NCBI GenBank assembly: GCA_020809705.1 | Contig: CP085827.1 | Location: 558,001-622,000 of the forward strand | DNA: 64,000 nt | Source of the DNA: Calonectria ilicicola | Lineage: Eukaryota > Ascomycota > Sordariomycetes > Hypocreales > Nectriaceae | Reading direction: 5' to 3' | In this document: one piece after another, positions 9,999-21,600 of the stretch | Layout: every line of letters begins with the position of its first letter | Numbering within the stretch: position 1 is the first letter of the stretch | Program-made: the position numbers and the translations under genes | The notes under the pieces: model-generated | What the model saw: only the letters and a program-made list of their open reading frames with translations | What the model was told of the DNA's origin: nothing | Database searches by the model: none

Positions 9999-11150
9999 TT
10001 AAGCCTGTGTCTTCAAAAACTCCTCGCTAAATGGATAGTCGTTGTATCCCACCTCCGACTTCATGAGGTAGAAGGTGGCTCTGTTGTACTTGTTCAACGG
10101 AAGACCGTTCTTGATCCTGAAGACCAGGTCTGGGTTGGCAAGGAAGTGTCGGCCAAATGCAACCAGCACATCCCACTTCTTGTACTGTCCCTCGACAGCC
10201 TCAGCAGCTGTGTTGGCCTGGTAGTCACCAGCAACAATGACGGGAGACAGGTTGTTCCATGGCTCGAGAATAAAGTCCAGAGTCCTGCCCTCGTTGATCG
10301 GCGCGTCACCACGGACGAGATGGCCTGGGTCACCGCGAGCCTCAACAAGAGACAGATAGGCGAACTTGGCATCCATCTTCTTCAGCTCATCGATCAAGTA
10401 TGTGTAGAGCTCCTGAACATCAGACTTCTCAGATCCCTGGAAACCAGCGTAAGGGGAGAATCGGATGGCGACCTTCTCAGCGCCAATGGCGTTGACGACG
10501 GCCTTGACCACCTCAAGAGTCAGGCGTGCCCTGTTCTCAATGGAACCACCCCACTTGTCAGTGCGCTGGTTCACACTATCGGAGAGGAACTGGTCGAGGA
10601 GGTAACCGTGTGCAGAGTGAATCTCAACACCGTCTCCGCCAGCTGCGACGACTCTCTTGGCGGTGTCGACAAAGTCCTGAATAGTCTGCAGAATCTCCTC
10701 CTCGGTCATAGCGGTAGGGACAGTCTCGACACCGGGCATTGCCACAGCGCTGCTGGAGTGGTACTTGAAGCCGCGCGAAGCCACATAGTCAGGGATTGCA
10801 GCTCGTCCTACACCCCAAATCTGCTGGAAAAAGAAAGAACCCTTGGCGTGAACCTCAGCAATGATCTTGGACCAGGCCTCAACCTGCTTGTCGTTGTAGA
10901 AACCGGGAAGGCTAGGCTGGCCAACTTCGGAGGCAGAAATGGCTGTGGCCTCGGAGATGAGGAGAGTTCCTGGCACGCAGCCACGGTCGGAGTAGTACTT
11001 GGCCATGAAAGGGAGAGGAGTGTGCTCATCGTCGGATCGGTTACGGGTCAGGGGAGCCAAGACGACGCGGTTTTGAAGCTCGAAGTTGCCGACCTTCAAG
11101 GGCTTGAAAAGCCGAGTCTGAGAAGGAGTAGTGTCGACGACTGAGCCCAT
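9999..11150 (-). CDS. Old yellow enzyme family NADH:flavin oxidoreductase
   Basis: A single exon of 383 residues, full length for the family. It is an FMN-dependent TIM-barrel ene-reductase. Visible motifs are VVLAPLTRNRS (Thr near 35 contacting flavin), the substrate-binding pair in VEIHSAHGYLLDQF with His 178 and His 181 (His-His type, as in bacterial PETN reductase, rather than the His-Asn of yeast OYE), Tyr 183, the WGGSIENRARL signature, and AFGRHFLANPDLV for phosphate binding. Such enzymes reduce activated C=C bonds with NAD(P)H. Third codon positions are strongly C/G-biased, which suggests high expression. A long antisense open frame (10146-11144, +) is a shadow of this bias. Confidence 0.92.
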   Translation of the reverse strand: MGSVVDTTPSQTRLFKPLKVGNFELQNRVVLAPLTRNRSDDEHTPLPFMAKYYSDRGCVPGTLLISEATAISASEVGQPSLPGFYNDKQVEAWSKIIAEVHAKGSFFFQQIWGVGRAAIPDYVASRGFKYHSSSAVAMPGVETVPTAMTEEEILQTIQDFVDTAKRVVAAGGDGVEIHSAHGYLLDQFLSDSVNQRTDKWGGSIENRARLTLEVVKAVVNAIGAEKVAIRFSPYAGFQGSEKSDVQELYTYLIDELKKMDAKFAYLSLVEARGDPGHLVRGDAPINEGRTLDFILEPWNNLSPVIVAGDYQANTAAEAVEGQYKKWDVLVAFGRHFLANPDLVFRIKNGLPLNKYNRATFYLMKSEVGYNDYPFSEEFLKTQA

Positions 11151-11893
11151 TTTGCTGGTTGCTAAAAAAAAATCTTCAAAGGTGGTTTGTTGTTGTTGGC
11201 AAAATTGTGTGTTATCCTCAAATTGGTTTTCAATTGGATGTAGTCAAGCTCAATGCCCAACTCAATTGTTCTTATTGATGCTGTTTCTCGAATGAGGCCA
11301 ATTCCCAAAAGTCGGAGAACAACGAGCCTTTTATTATTTTCGCAAACTACATGGTTGATGGGGTGCTGTCGCAAGAGTGGAGTTTTCATGAAGTCTAACG
11401 AGCCGCGGTGCTTCGGAGTCGCGGAGTTTCGGCGAGCTTAGCCATCACCAACGCCAGATCACACCAGAAGACTCGCAACGTCTTCGGTGGACCGACAGAT
11501 TGCTTGCAGTGTTTCAAGTGGTCAGATGTGGGCGGGAATGGAGACCGATGCTCGTGTCAGCGAATCGTATTGCTCCATTCCAAGAAGTCGGGAAGCCATT
11601 TTGCCGATGGAGAAAGGCGGTGACTAATCATTCGAGTCAAGATCCTTGTTGCATTATGCCCGTTCCGCGACTCCGTTCCGAAACTCCGTGTCCAAGCTTA
11701 CACGTTAGGTATGATTGTGATGTAAACTTGCACCACCAAGCAAATAGGTCCAAGACTTGCAAGAGATGCGTTCACATTCACATGCTTTTCTTAGTGCTTA
11801 CCAAAAAAATATTATAAATAATAGGAATATTTGGCTCTTGGCTCATTCTACATCATGTCATTTTAATACTTCCACTAACAGCGAACCGCATTC
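11151..11893. other. Divergent promoter region of the OYE and GFA genes
   Basis: No coding sequence supported; small frames at 11253-11817 (+) show no domain. Both flanking genes are read outward from here. Confidence 0.5.
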
Positions 11894-12478
11894 ATGACTT
11901 CCAGCAATTCCAAGCCCCTCTTCCCTCTGGCTGGATGTGCCAATGACGGCTGGTCCACCGAAAATGAAGCAACAGCCACATGCTTTTGTGGAGCTGTGCA
12001 GCTTGCATTTGTAAGTTTAAACCCCTGTCACGGCAATCGTCACCTTCCTACCTATCATGCATGCACTCTAACCCATCTCCAGCCCACACAAGGCCCAGGA
12101 TTGGTCGACACTTTCATATGTCACTGTACAGACTGTCGCAAAATCACAGCTTCCATGTTTGCCTCCAATTTCGTCATTGCCGACACCCACTTGAAGCATG
12201 TTCGCGGCCGTGAAAACCTCAAGACATTCAGTCAATCACAAACCATTGCCTCAGGGAATACGATGACCAATCACTTTTGTTCCACATGTGGGAGTCTCAT
12301 GTACCGCGTTAGCTCAGGTTTTCCGGGGATGAGTGTGTTGCGCATTGGTACGGTGGACGACTTCAATCTCCATGAAACCAGGTTGAAGCCCAGAGTTGAG
12401 CAGTTTACCAAAACCCGGGTTGGCTGGCTACGTGCTGTAGAGGAAATGAAGCAGTTAGGAGGCCCTGCCTTTCCATAA
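11894..12478 (+). CDS. GFA/CENP-V domain zinc-binding protein
   Basis: Exons 11894-12010 and 12083-12478 with a 72-bp intron (GTAAGT...CTAAC...CCAG) encode 170 residues. Intron 12011-12082 is a multiple of three and open, so an unspliced reading is possible, but the splice sites are strong. Zinc ligands follow the glutathione-dependent formaldehyde-activating enzyme pattern: CFCGAVQ, HCTDCRK and HFCSTCGSLMY. The family is a single compact beta-fold; most fungal members have no known substrate. The opening residues before the first Cys motif are low in structure. Confidence 0.85.
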   Translation: MTSSNSKPLFPLAGCANDGWSTENEATATCFCGAVQLAFVSLNPCHGNRHLPTYHACTLTHLQPTQGPGLVDTFICHCTDCRKITASMFASNFVIADTHLKHVRGRENLKTFSQSQTIASGNTMTNHFCSTCGSLMYRVSSGFPGMSVLRIGTVDDFNLHETRLKPRVEQFTKTRVGWLRAVEEMKQLGGPAFP

Positions 12479-12643
12479 AGATTGAAGAAATGCGCTCACA
12501 CGTTCAACAGAAACGCGGCTTTCTTATAGCGTTTATTTGAATTATCAATTATGTATACACAATGGTAGTCTATCCTTTATGTTCCCGGTAATCAAAGGTT
12601 CCTCACCAAATACTCCTAGCCGCGCCCTCCATATTCAAACAAA

Positions 12644-13270
12644 TCACATCCTCAGTTTCTCAAGGGCTTGATTCACCGTTGCAAGTGCCCCTTTATCTTC
12701 CCCTCGCGCAACGTGCCAAAACTTGAAGAAGAAGCCCGCCTCAGTCATGTCCTGGAGGTAGTCATAAATCTCCTGGAGAGTCTCAAAGTGCTCCACAGGG
12801 TGGCCTTGCTCATCACACCCACCCTCCTCTATCCAAGTATCCATCCACTCCGACATGGCCCTCACTAAGTACTCAGAATCTGAGATGATATAGATTTCTA
12901 TTAACGAGGTCTCTTTGGCGTTCATGTCATAAATAATGTTCAATGCCCGCGACAACGCCTCAATCTCAGCCCGACTCTTTGTCTGCGGGAGGTCCGACTT
13001 CAAACGACCATTGGTATTATATGGCGAGTCGGGGCCGAAATACACACCCCATGCGGCGCGGGCTTCAGGCGTAGGGGAATCTGCCCCTGTATTCATGACT
13101 TGCAGCTGCGAAACATCTTTAGAGGACGTGTAAACGACGAGGTTGTGTTTGGGGACTCGGTTGTGTAATGAGCTATACTATGGCAGAAATCGTCGCTCAA
13201 TCTCCTCGCCTAATTCGTTCACAGGTGTCTCATCCTCTATATCTGGTTCGTATGGTACAAAGGTCACCAT
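12644..13270 (-). pseudogene. RNase H-like gene with in-frame stop
   Basis: From ATG 13270 the frame reads MVTFVPYEPDIEDE to RRFLP, then TAG at 13178-13180, then continues in the same frame (YSSLHNRVPKHNLVVY) into PEARAAWGVYFGPDSPYN and the rest of a ribonuclease H-like domain ending at 12644. Acid residues seen are Glu in KSRAEIEAL and Asp in IISDSEYLV. The first Asp of the usual TDGA motif is replaced by TSSKDV, and the last Asp before the terminal helix is not evident. I found no donor and acceptor that would remove the TAG and keep frame. A shorter product from the ATG at 13096 (150 residues) is possible but would lack the first beta strand. Likely a decayed RNase H paralogue. Confidence 0.6.
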
Positions 13271-14029
13271 GTCGGTAGCCTTTATCGGGACGTTCAAAAA
13301 TCTTTTGGTGGAATAAAAACGAGCGAAAAGGAGTGAAGATGAGGGCGGGGTCACTATGATGTGCACTTTTTATTAATTAAGCCACCAATATGCCCTTGCT
13401 TTTTCTAGCGGATGGCTGCCTCCAGGACCCCGTAAAGCGATGCCGTTTTCCATTAGCGTCTTTTTCGACCAAAGCCTCGGCTGAAAACCGGGCGAAAACT
13501 TCGTATAGTTGACAATGAAAAGGAAATAAATGCATGTAAAAATCGTCTTGGACAGAATTATACCACATAATTATCAAAGAGTGGCACATCAAGGCAGGAC
13601 ACCACGGCGGGCAGATTGATAAACCGGGCGAAGGGATGCGTGAACAAACCCTCTACGCTAAGTAATTCCAGCTACTACTCATTGAGACAGTGCCAGGCCC
13701 GAATCCCAAGAATATCCCCACAACAAATATCAAGTCCGGAAGGATATTCGTCATGATTGCGTACACAGCTATGGTGTCGGTAATCAGCTGACGCATAAAT
13801 TCCAGCTGCTATGGAAACAAACGTGCATGAGCATGTCATAGTATTCAGTTCAAATCTTTTCCATTTTTATTCTAGTACTGAAATTTTCACCAGCTATTGT
13901 CCAAAGGTAATAACATCCCATTATCCAATAAAATTCTAGCAATAGCCAACCTCTACTTGTTCTAGATTACCAAAACAGAAAAGAAGAAAAAAGAAGAAGT
14001 CTTATAATACAGCAACCATGACTCCAAAA
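13271..14029. other. Intergenic, nothing supported
   Basis: Contains the upstream side of the RNase H-like relic and the 3' flank of the second Zn2Cys6 gene; only weak short frames. Confidence 0.5.
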
Positions 14030-16113
14030 CTAAACCCCTATCAGACCGTCGGGGTCAAACTGAAAGTCTTCTATCAGCGTTCTCCAATCAAGAACATCCT
14101 GGTTGACATAAAGGTCGTGTTCCCCGTTTCCATCTGCGTCCTTATCATTCCAGTCGTCAAGCCTCATCTCGTGATCATCTGCTTCTGGAACCAAAGGCAC
14201 ACTGGCTGATGATTGGCTACCTTTATTTTTTGCTGCTTCCACGAGAGCAGTCGCCTTTTCCTTGAGAGCCATGATGACCATCCATTTAGATTCACAAGGA
14301 GTTCCATTTTGTTTTCGTTTGTCAGTAGACATACTAGCTTCAACCACTCTCAGCGCCCGATCAGAATGGGGATCGTTAGGGCGCACGCACAGATACCACA
14401 CGACGTACAAGGTCGTCTGGAACTGGCGATAGGCTTGCATTGACCAACGATATGGTTTCAAAAGCTCGTCAGCCCAGAGGCGGTTGGATTCGTCAATGAG
14501 ATCAACAGCCTCGAGTAAATGCTCCTCGATAGCAAGGCTCTGGGCATTGTTACCGTTGTACTTGTTCATCTCGTCCCTTTGCCGTGAAACGAGATCGACC
14601 TTTCGAAAAACAAACCTTGCCACACTAGCTGTCATCCGCTGCGCTGGCACAGCATAGTTGCATAACGCAACCATACTTTCCACCCTTTCAAGAGCCTCTT
14701 TTATTACCCTCTGCCGAGGTGACACGCCCGTGTTGTTTGCTGACGGTCCAATATTTTGTAGCTTACTCCAAAGTCGCACAAGCTCAATGTATGTCAAACC
14801 CAGTGTCATCCTAGTATAACCACGCCGTGCTCGTGGCAATTCTTTCATCTCGGGATAAATGTCGTCATCTTCGACGTTGAGAGGTAGGTCGACCCCAGTA
14901 GTTAGGCAGTGTTCTGGCACTGTGTTTAATCCATAATCCTCAGCCGCTCTCTCATCCAGCACTACCAGACGCCACCAGAGACGGCGCCGTATTTCAGCCT
15001 CGAAGGGTGATAGATTCAACATTTTTCCATCTCTATGCAATCCAATAGATTGTGCGGCCCTAATTGCAAGACCATTCAAAGTCCAAACGGCTCGGCCTAT
15101 GTTGTACACCCGTATGGCGACCTGTTCGCGTTACTATTAGCACACCGCATATGCTGTTATTTTTTGGGTTTCCGCATACCATATAGATTGTCAGAGCTTG
15201 CAACAATTCTATGGTCGGATTCTCGAGAAAATCGCTATGAGCAAAAGCTTGCTCCAGTCCATACTTGTATTGATGAAGTGATTCATAGACTTCCGTCTTG
15301 GACATGTCCAGCATATCCGCCATATCCAGCGCCAGCATTCCTGCGTAGTATACAGCAAAGCATACCGCCAAAGTATCCGTAGATACCGCACTCGGGTCAT
15401 CTATTGCCATGTATATCATGACCTCATCGGTGGGGATATGCAGCACCTTGGAAAGCGGATCGACGCTGTTTACATAGGCCCCCCAAAGCTTTATTGCCAT
15501 CGTCTTGGAGGGAAGAAAATTTGTCAGAGGCTCATCGACGCATTTTGCGGACAGGATCCCCATCACATTAAACGGAGATGGCGGAGTAGAAGGTTGTGAT
15601 GGATGGCTTTTAGGCGTTGAGAGCACCGATCTGACATCATGCTCCTGTATCCGTCAGCACGCCGGAGATTGACGATGATAAGGATTGAATGCACACCTGT
15701 TTAATCACTTGAGACATCAACACTTCGTCATAATATTGACTTGAAGATCCCTTTTTGAGGAGAATTTCCTGGCTTGGTGTCACCTCCCTGTCTCTAGGAG
15801 TCGATAGCTCTGACTGTTCGAATGACTGCGTTGTCGATAAAGTTCGAATGCTAAGCTGAGTATTTTGCTCCCGAGAGACAGCCATCAAAGTTCGCTCTAT
15901 CTCGATGATTCGACTTGCGACATCCTTGATTGTATTCTTCTTCGGCCGACGGACCGGTGCTTCAGCTTGCGGATAAAAGCACGCGTATTTCCCCCGAGCA
16001 CATTGAGAACACGGTGATTGTCGGTCGCAGCGAACCTTGCGACGATGGCATATTACACACGACCGCTCCAACCTACGACTGGCAGGTGGAGATGGTGGAG
16101 GACGGGACATCAT
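14030..16113 (-). CDS. Zn2Cys6 transcription factor (second in window)
   Basis: Exons 16113-15697, 15644-15180 and 15121-14030 with introns 15645-15696 (GTGTGC...ACAG) and 15122-15179 (GTATGC...ACAG), both phase 0, give 657 residues. The zinc cluster is C19, C22, C29, C35, C38, C45 in RSCVICHRRKVRCD. The fungal_trans domain spans the join of exons 2 and 3, with IRRRLWWRLVVLDERAAEDYG as the diagnostic stretch. The C-terminus is acidic (LVPEADDHEMRLDDWNDKDA), as in many activation regions. No palindromic target was spotted nearby. Regulated genes are unknown; the neighbours (RNase H-like relic and a low-complexity protein) do not suggest a pathway. Confidence 0.87.
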
Positions 16114-16698
16114 TTTGGTGTTCGTTTTGTCCCAACCAGGAACAGAATGACGATATCTCAGTGGGGTTATGTATCAGTCGGCAATTTTCATCACCAATAG
16201 AGAGACGCCAGATTGAAATAAGAGTTTTAATGCCGGTACACTTTTAAAAACAAAAGTGCCGAATGCACTTGTCTCCTCGGCATTATAAGTCGACATGAGG
16301 TGGGGAGTGGGCGCACGGTCAGCTCGGCCTCGGCGCATAAACTGGTGCCGCGACCGAGGGACAAGTGTGGCTCCCAATGAGAATGCTGGCATATCAAACA
16401 CGCTGTCTCTACTTCTAGGCTAACTTGGCTCTAGCTGGCTTTATTCCACGAGCATAGCATAATTCAGCATGTCTTGGCGTTTTTGTGGAGTCACGTTATT
16501 CTTCATCAGCTATTTCTCTATGGGACGGATGATCGGCGTGGAGATGGCCAAGACTCCGTCCGAGATTGGCCCTAGACACTCTTTTTATCAGAAAATAATT
16601 CATATGCATTTGCTAATAAATATAAAGTCATAAGACGTCTATCATTCTATGAAACATTATGGAATACAAAGGAAAATTGATTAAACACGCGACCCTCT
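16114..16698. other. Intergenic, nothing supported
   Basis: Promoter side of the Zn2Cys6 gene and 3' flank of the Ser/His-rich gene; no coding sequence recognised. Confidence 0.5.
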
Positions 16699-17319
16699 TC
16701 ACCAGCTCGAGCTGCCCGAGTCGCAACCACCGCCGCTGCTGCTGCCGCCACCACTGTCGCCTCCACTGCTGCTGCTCCAACCACCACCTCCAGAGTGGCT
16801 GTAGGAAGACGTGTATGTGCTGTGGTGGGTTGTGGTACTTGGTGGGCTTACCGCATAGTACGACGTGTGGCTCGTCGTTGCCGGAGTGTGCGATACTGTG
16901 GAGTGAGTCGAGTGACTGTGGTGAACGGCAGTAGCGTGTGTGTTGGAATCGTCCTTCTTATCATCCTTGTTGCAGGAGTCTGATGCAAGCGTGCTATCGA
17001 TTGTGCTGTCGTACAGAGCCATGTTGTTCAGGTTGTTCATGTTGTTGTTTGACGATGCACCACCAGCACCACCACGGGCTCTGGTCCTCTTTTTCTCTTT
17101 TTCTCGCTCATCTTTGCGATCATAAGATGAGGATTCAGTCGCCTTCTTGGGCTGAGTCTTGTTGCTGGCTGGTGGAGAGATTCTTGGTGTAGGAATGCTG
17201 GCCGGTGGAGCGATGCTTGTGTTTTCAACAGCAGGTGGCTCAACAATCCGAGGCTTCTCTTGTGGTTCCTCAGTGGCCTGTGGCTTCTTAGACCAAGGCA
17301 TGCGAATATTGAGGCACAT
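16699..17319 (-). CDS. Low-complexity Ser/His/Gly-rich protein, MC-SKKP type
   Basis: I start at ATG 17319 (MCLNIRMPWSKKP, 206 residues); the frame is open 35 codons further up, but this start sits about 130 bp below a TATAAAG. No enzyme domain is visible. The chain goes from a Cys-2 and basic N-terminus, through a Pro-rich part (PPASIPTPRISPPAS), a Lys/Arg-rich part (REKEKKRTRARGG), an Asn-rich patch and a Thr/Ser/His part, to a Gly/Ser tail containing SGGGGW and ending GSSSW. A smaller protein of the same layout lies at 18339-18683. Lipid attachment at Cys-2 is a guess. Function unknown; compositional evidence and an intact frame support it as a gene. Confidence 0.6.
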   Translation of the reverse strand: MCLNIRMPWSKKPQATEEPQEKPRIVEPPAVENTSIAPPASIPTPRISPPASNKTQPKKATESSSYDRKDEREKEKKRTRARGGAGGASSNNNMNNLNNMALYDSTIDSTLASDSCNKDDKKDDSNTHATAVHHSHSTHSTVSHTPATTSHTSYYAVSPPSTTTHHSTYTSSYSHSGGGGWSSSSGGDSGGGSSSGGGCDSGSSSW

Positions 17320-17445
17320 GGTTGTTAGGATTCCTCTCGGAATACAAAGTATTTGAATAGGTGCTTGTGAACAAGTGTGAGTGTTCTGGTGAGCGAGTTG
17401 AGTTGTTTCTTGGTGATGCCTCATCTCAGTGTGTCAGTTCCCCAG

Positions 17446-17452
17446 CTTTATA
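17446..17452 (-). promoter_or_regulatory. TATA-like element of the Ser/His-rich gene
   Basis: TATAAAG on the minus strand, about 130 bp upstream of the ATG at 17319. Confidence 0.4.
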
Positions 17453-18338
17453 TTCCTCTTCCACCATACTATCCATTACCTCATATGCTCCTTAGCCAAG
17501 GTTGATTTGTCTGTGGAGCCTAGACATGCAGGCTCCGGTTGTCCTATGTCAGACCACCTCCTAAACCACAGATAGCCGAGGACATCAGCTGGCCGCCAGG
17601 CTGCTGGACAGCCTTACCGATGAGCAATATCTCGGTCCTAAAAAGAGAAAGGTGCATACACCAGCGTCCCATAAGCGCGGAATTATCTGGCCTTGGTGCT
17701 TCCGCCAGTGCGGCTGATCCCCAGCTCCGCCCGATCGAAGCGTGGAGTTGTCGATCACGGACGTGCCACCTCATTTTGGCAGCGCGTGCGGCCTCTGCAC
17801 TGCCTCGTCCGGGGTGACAAAATGACGCAGGGCAATCAATCAACGGCTCTGGTATTCTTCTGCCTGCTCTGGTGGCTTCGAATCGTTCTAGCGCCCATTC
17901 TAGATGCTTGCATCTGAACACATTTGGATCTTTGAACATGTAAGGCTTGTAAGGCTCGGGGAGAAACCATCGCCGACTGTCAGGCACGATCGCTCATTTG
18001 TCCGACTGATGAGGCGCCGCACCCTTGCATGGTAAAGGCCTCCAATACATTCGACTGACGGGCCACCCAACCCCAACACCACCACACCTCCACGAACTAC
18101 ACCAGACGGCCTTTCTAATAAACAATAATTTTGCTAATTACTTGCAACAGATGAGATTGATTGGCATTACATATTCACACAAAGATGGGCAAGGCAGCAT
18201 TCCACATGCACTCAAATCAAGAATTCATTATAAAAGTGGCAAAAAAAATGTCATGATTGGTATATATCGCTAATAAATCAAATCCAAGCGCTCATAAATT
18301 GTCATAAAGTCGTAAAGTCATCAAATGGTGATTGCCGC
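17453..18338. other. Intergenic, no supported gene
   Basis: A 147-codon frame at 17544-17987 (-) has no domain and poor coding character. The part near 18120-18330 is AT-rich and likely the 3' flank of the next gene. Confidence 0.45.
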
Positions 18339-18683
18339 CTAATAGCTGCCGTCATGGCCACCATGTCCGCTTGCGTCATGCCCCGAGGCTATTGCAGCGC
18401 TGGCAGCGTAGCCATAGCCTGTAGCGCCCCAAAATGTGGCGGAGCCATCGTCGAATTGGCTGTTGCCGCCGTGGGCTGCTCCTCCATGGCCCGCCCATGA
18501 AGGGCCATCGTTGCGTTGTGGGTAATCCAGGTTAGGATAGTTGCCAGTGTACCGCTGGCCTGGCTTTCGCTTGCCAGTAGGCATCTTGCTTGTGAGGGGT
18601 GTCTTTTCGGGGTCGTGTGTAGAAATGCGGGCGGCAGGCCCAGATGGCTTCTTTGACTTGCTGGAGAGACTTGGGAAGCACAT
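18339..18683 (-). CDS. Small Gly/His-rich protein, MC-SKKP type
   Basis: One exon of 114 residues. The N-terminus MCFPSLSSKSKKP resembles MCLNIRMPWSKKP of the neighbour at 16699-17319: Cys-2, then a basic SKKP. The middle is Lys/Arg/Pro-rich (KMPTGKRKPGQRY) and the tail is Gly/Ala/His-rich (GHGGAAHGG, GHDASGHGGHDGSY). No domain or signal peptide was recognised. The two genes are on the same strand about 1 kb apart and may be diverged duplicates. Function unknown. Confidence 0.55.
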   Translation of the reverse strand: MCFPSLSSKSKKPSGPAARISTHDPEKTPLTSKMPTGKRKPGQRYTGNYPNLDYPQRNDGPSWAGHGGAAHGGNSQFDDGSATFWGATGYGYAASAAIASGHDASGHGGHDGSY

Positions 18684-21600
18684 GATTGCGCCTTGCCAAG
18701 ATGAAGTGGGTGGGTTTTTTTGGTTGGTAGTATTGGTTGGTCTGCGAATGCTTGTGCAGACTAGAGATGTTGGATGAGATGATTAAATCGAAGACGTAGG
18801 TAAGTAGACCGATGCTGATCAAGATCTCTATGGTTTTCTGGATGCGGAATGGAATGGATGGCAGCACTGGGGGCCCGTTTGTTTTATCGTCTCTTGCCCA
18901 TATTTCGTCACTCAAGACAAAGCTGGTCATGGGTGGCTCAGAGCCCAGCACGAACCATCTCCGTCATCGTTGCCCCTGCAAGACAACCTGCTTCCCCTGT
19001 TGTGCTGAAGAGCTCTTCCGGAACTGTGCTAGCGCGGGAGGCGGCTGAGCTTATCGGGTGAGTGTGATGCTCGCACTGCCCCCAAAATGCGAGCCCAACG
19101 AGCAACTTTGCCTCCCAGAGTGCCTCGTGAAGCACGGCCCGTGATCCCCAGCCTCTGCTGGCTGCCAGGGAATAACGAGGTTGGAGGGGCCAACGACCCC
19201 TGAGCAAATTAGCTGCCACAGCTTTGATACGACATGCAAATGAATTGAATTTGATCGACTCCAGATGCGCTTGATCTTAAGGTTCTTTCATGTTTATTTC
19301 ACACAGGACCAGTAACGACTGAATGGCACTAATGAGCCCAACCAGTCTCACGAGCGCAAGTGATGAACCACGCAAGGTCTGCCCATGCCGACAATAATAG
19401 AACCCGATATAGAGCACAAAAAGATTGACGAGTTTAATCCAATTTCCCCCGGAATAATGAAGAATGAATTGAGTTGAAAAATGACATGACCTTGCAAATT
19501 GATTGGGCAATCGCGGTCGCAGAGCCTGGGCGGTGCAGAATCTTAAACAAATTATCCCTGCTAAGAGCGACACTCACAGGGCTCTGTGCAGTTTATTTCA
19601 TTTCGCTACGGGCCTCTATGACACACCTAAAAAGGAAGACGGAGATTTCCATCTGTCCACGGGTTCAAATATACAAATTAACAACCCGTATCAAATCAGA
19701 TGTCGCCCATCTGCTCATAAATGGGCCTTGCAAGAACCATAAATCTCTGTCAACGTTGCAGCATCCCATCTGTGCAAGGGGATCGACTGTCTGCTGTGTT
19801 CCTGGTGGGGTTTGCCAACAAAATAAACGAGGCCAGCCAGCCATTGGCATTTACAGGGCCCCAGAAGTTGGGAAATTAATCAACACCACAATACGGAATT
19901 TCCGTCATCAGATGGATTGGTCTACCTTTTTACGCTTTTCTACGCCCAATACGCGTTTCCCCCCTCATTCACCCAACGACCCCGCTGAGCGTTGAGCGGA
20001 GTCATTGATCCGGGTCCAGGCTCAGCGCCCGTGAAGCCATCATGCACTAACTTAGAACTAGATCCTTAGGGCTGATAGCACTTATCTCGACCGTTGAGCT
20101 TGGGTCGTTCTGGGGGAATAAGCTGGGGGGTGAACAAGTTGACCCGTGTTGATGGGACTGCCGACTCGCGATTCCCCGTTGACGCTTAAAATTTGGCGTC
20201 TCCACTAGGTTTCTCTTGCACCGGTCCATCAGGATCTTGTTGACATGTATCTCCCCATGTGTAAGAACACTGTAGGCAGAGCGGCAAGCGAACATGGCGT
20301 TGATGGACTCTGGCATGGGTAGAGGTTTTGTCATCAAGACTTCCTTTTGCAAAGCCTCTGACCCCAGACCGTCGATACGACTCTGACAATATTCAGACAC
20401 GTCTCTTGTGCATGATCCATTTCCATCATAGCAAAGTGATCTCTCATAAAATTAATTGAAACCTTATTTTTGCACTATTTGTAGTGCAAGTGGATTTAAC
20501 CCAGCCTCTCAGTATCGAGTCATGCTGCCGCCGTTCTCATCCCGCTCAGCTCTAGGGTAAGCCACCGCCCCAAAATATTTGTCCTATTTGATATGGTGAA
20601 CATATCCTCAGGGGCACCAGTTAATCTTGATGTAATAAATTTTCTGAAATTATGCAATTTTGTATAATAAATATCTTCTTGCTTTGCTAACTACCGATTA
20701 GCGGTGTTAGTGAATAGCCTTGAGGAGACATGGCATTCAAGCTATCATTACAAGATCACCAGAACTACCCTTGGGCATCATTTGCCCCTTTACAACAGAA
20801 TCCTTTTTATCAAATCGATACGTCTCATCTCTATTCCCTAAAATTTTATTCTTGTCATGGTCTGCACGTGTTTTTGAATCAGATTATAGCAACCCTCATT
20901 ATTGCCAGACATGGATGCAATGCATGTGAAGGTCTACAGGGAAAAGAAAGACATCTTCCCGCACAGGCCACAAAGCTAGTAAATCTCAGCTGTATCGCGT
21001 ATTAGTAAAAATATATTGCATGGTGAAGTGAACACGTAGTTGACTTTAGTTGGGGTTGAAATGCATAAGAATGCACAAGTGTTTTCTTTCTTCTTTCGTG
21101 GTTAGTAATCTACGAAAAATTTCGCAGATCGCCTGGTATGACTGGTGGTGTCGTGCGCCGAAACACTTGAGATATCATTTCTCATTCTTGGCATCTGACA
21201 GTACACGCGGATTAATCATCCAATAGGTGAATTACGGCATGGCCAATCCACCGCAGCTAAAAATTATCACCCGTGCGGCCTGTAGCTGGCAACCGTTCGT
21301 CTTGAATTTCTTTTTAAACTGTCTTGCCTGTGTTACATCGGCTGGCTCGGCTTTTAGCAGCTGACATGTCTCAGTTCCCATGTGGTATCAACGGTTAAAT
21401 GGTAGGCTGAAGGGCCAATCAGATATACGGGCACCTTGTGAGCAAGGAGGTAATTGCTTTGTTTTCCGGACGGGACAAGTTCAGCTAGAGGCTAATAGAA
21501 CTCGGCCACATTTTCTTTTGTCATGCCCTGAATTGAAAATTCTTAGGCTAAACAGCGTTTTTAGATTCTGGATCAGTAATTGCTATTTTGAGAAACGACG

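Noticed and set aside
10146..11144. 332-codon plus-strand open frame
   Set aside because: It is exactly antisense to the old yellow enzyme gene, whose C/G-biased third positions avoid stops on the other strand. No domain is visible in it.
17544..17987. 147-codon minus-strand frame
   Set aside because: No domain, no clear promoter, and unstructured coding character; a chance frame in GC-richer DNA is more likely.
19474..19995. 173-codon plus-strand frame
   Set aside because: The composition looks random, no domain or splice partner was found, and it lies in a gene-free stretch.
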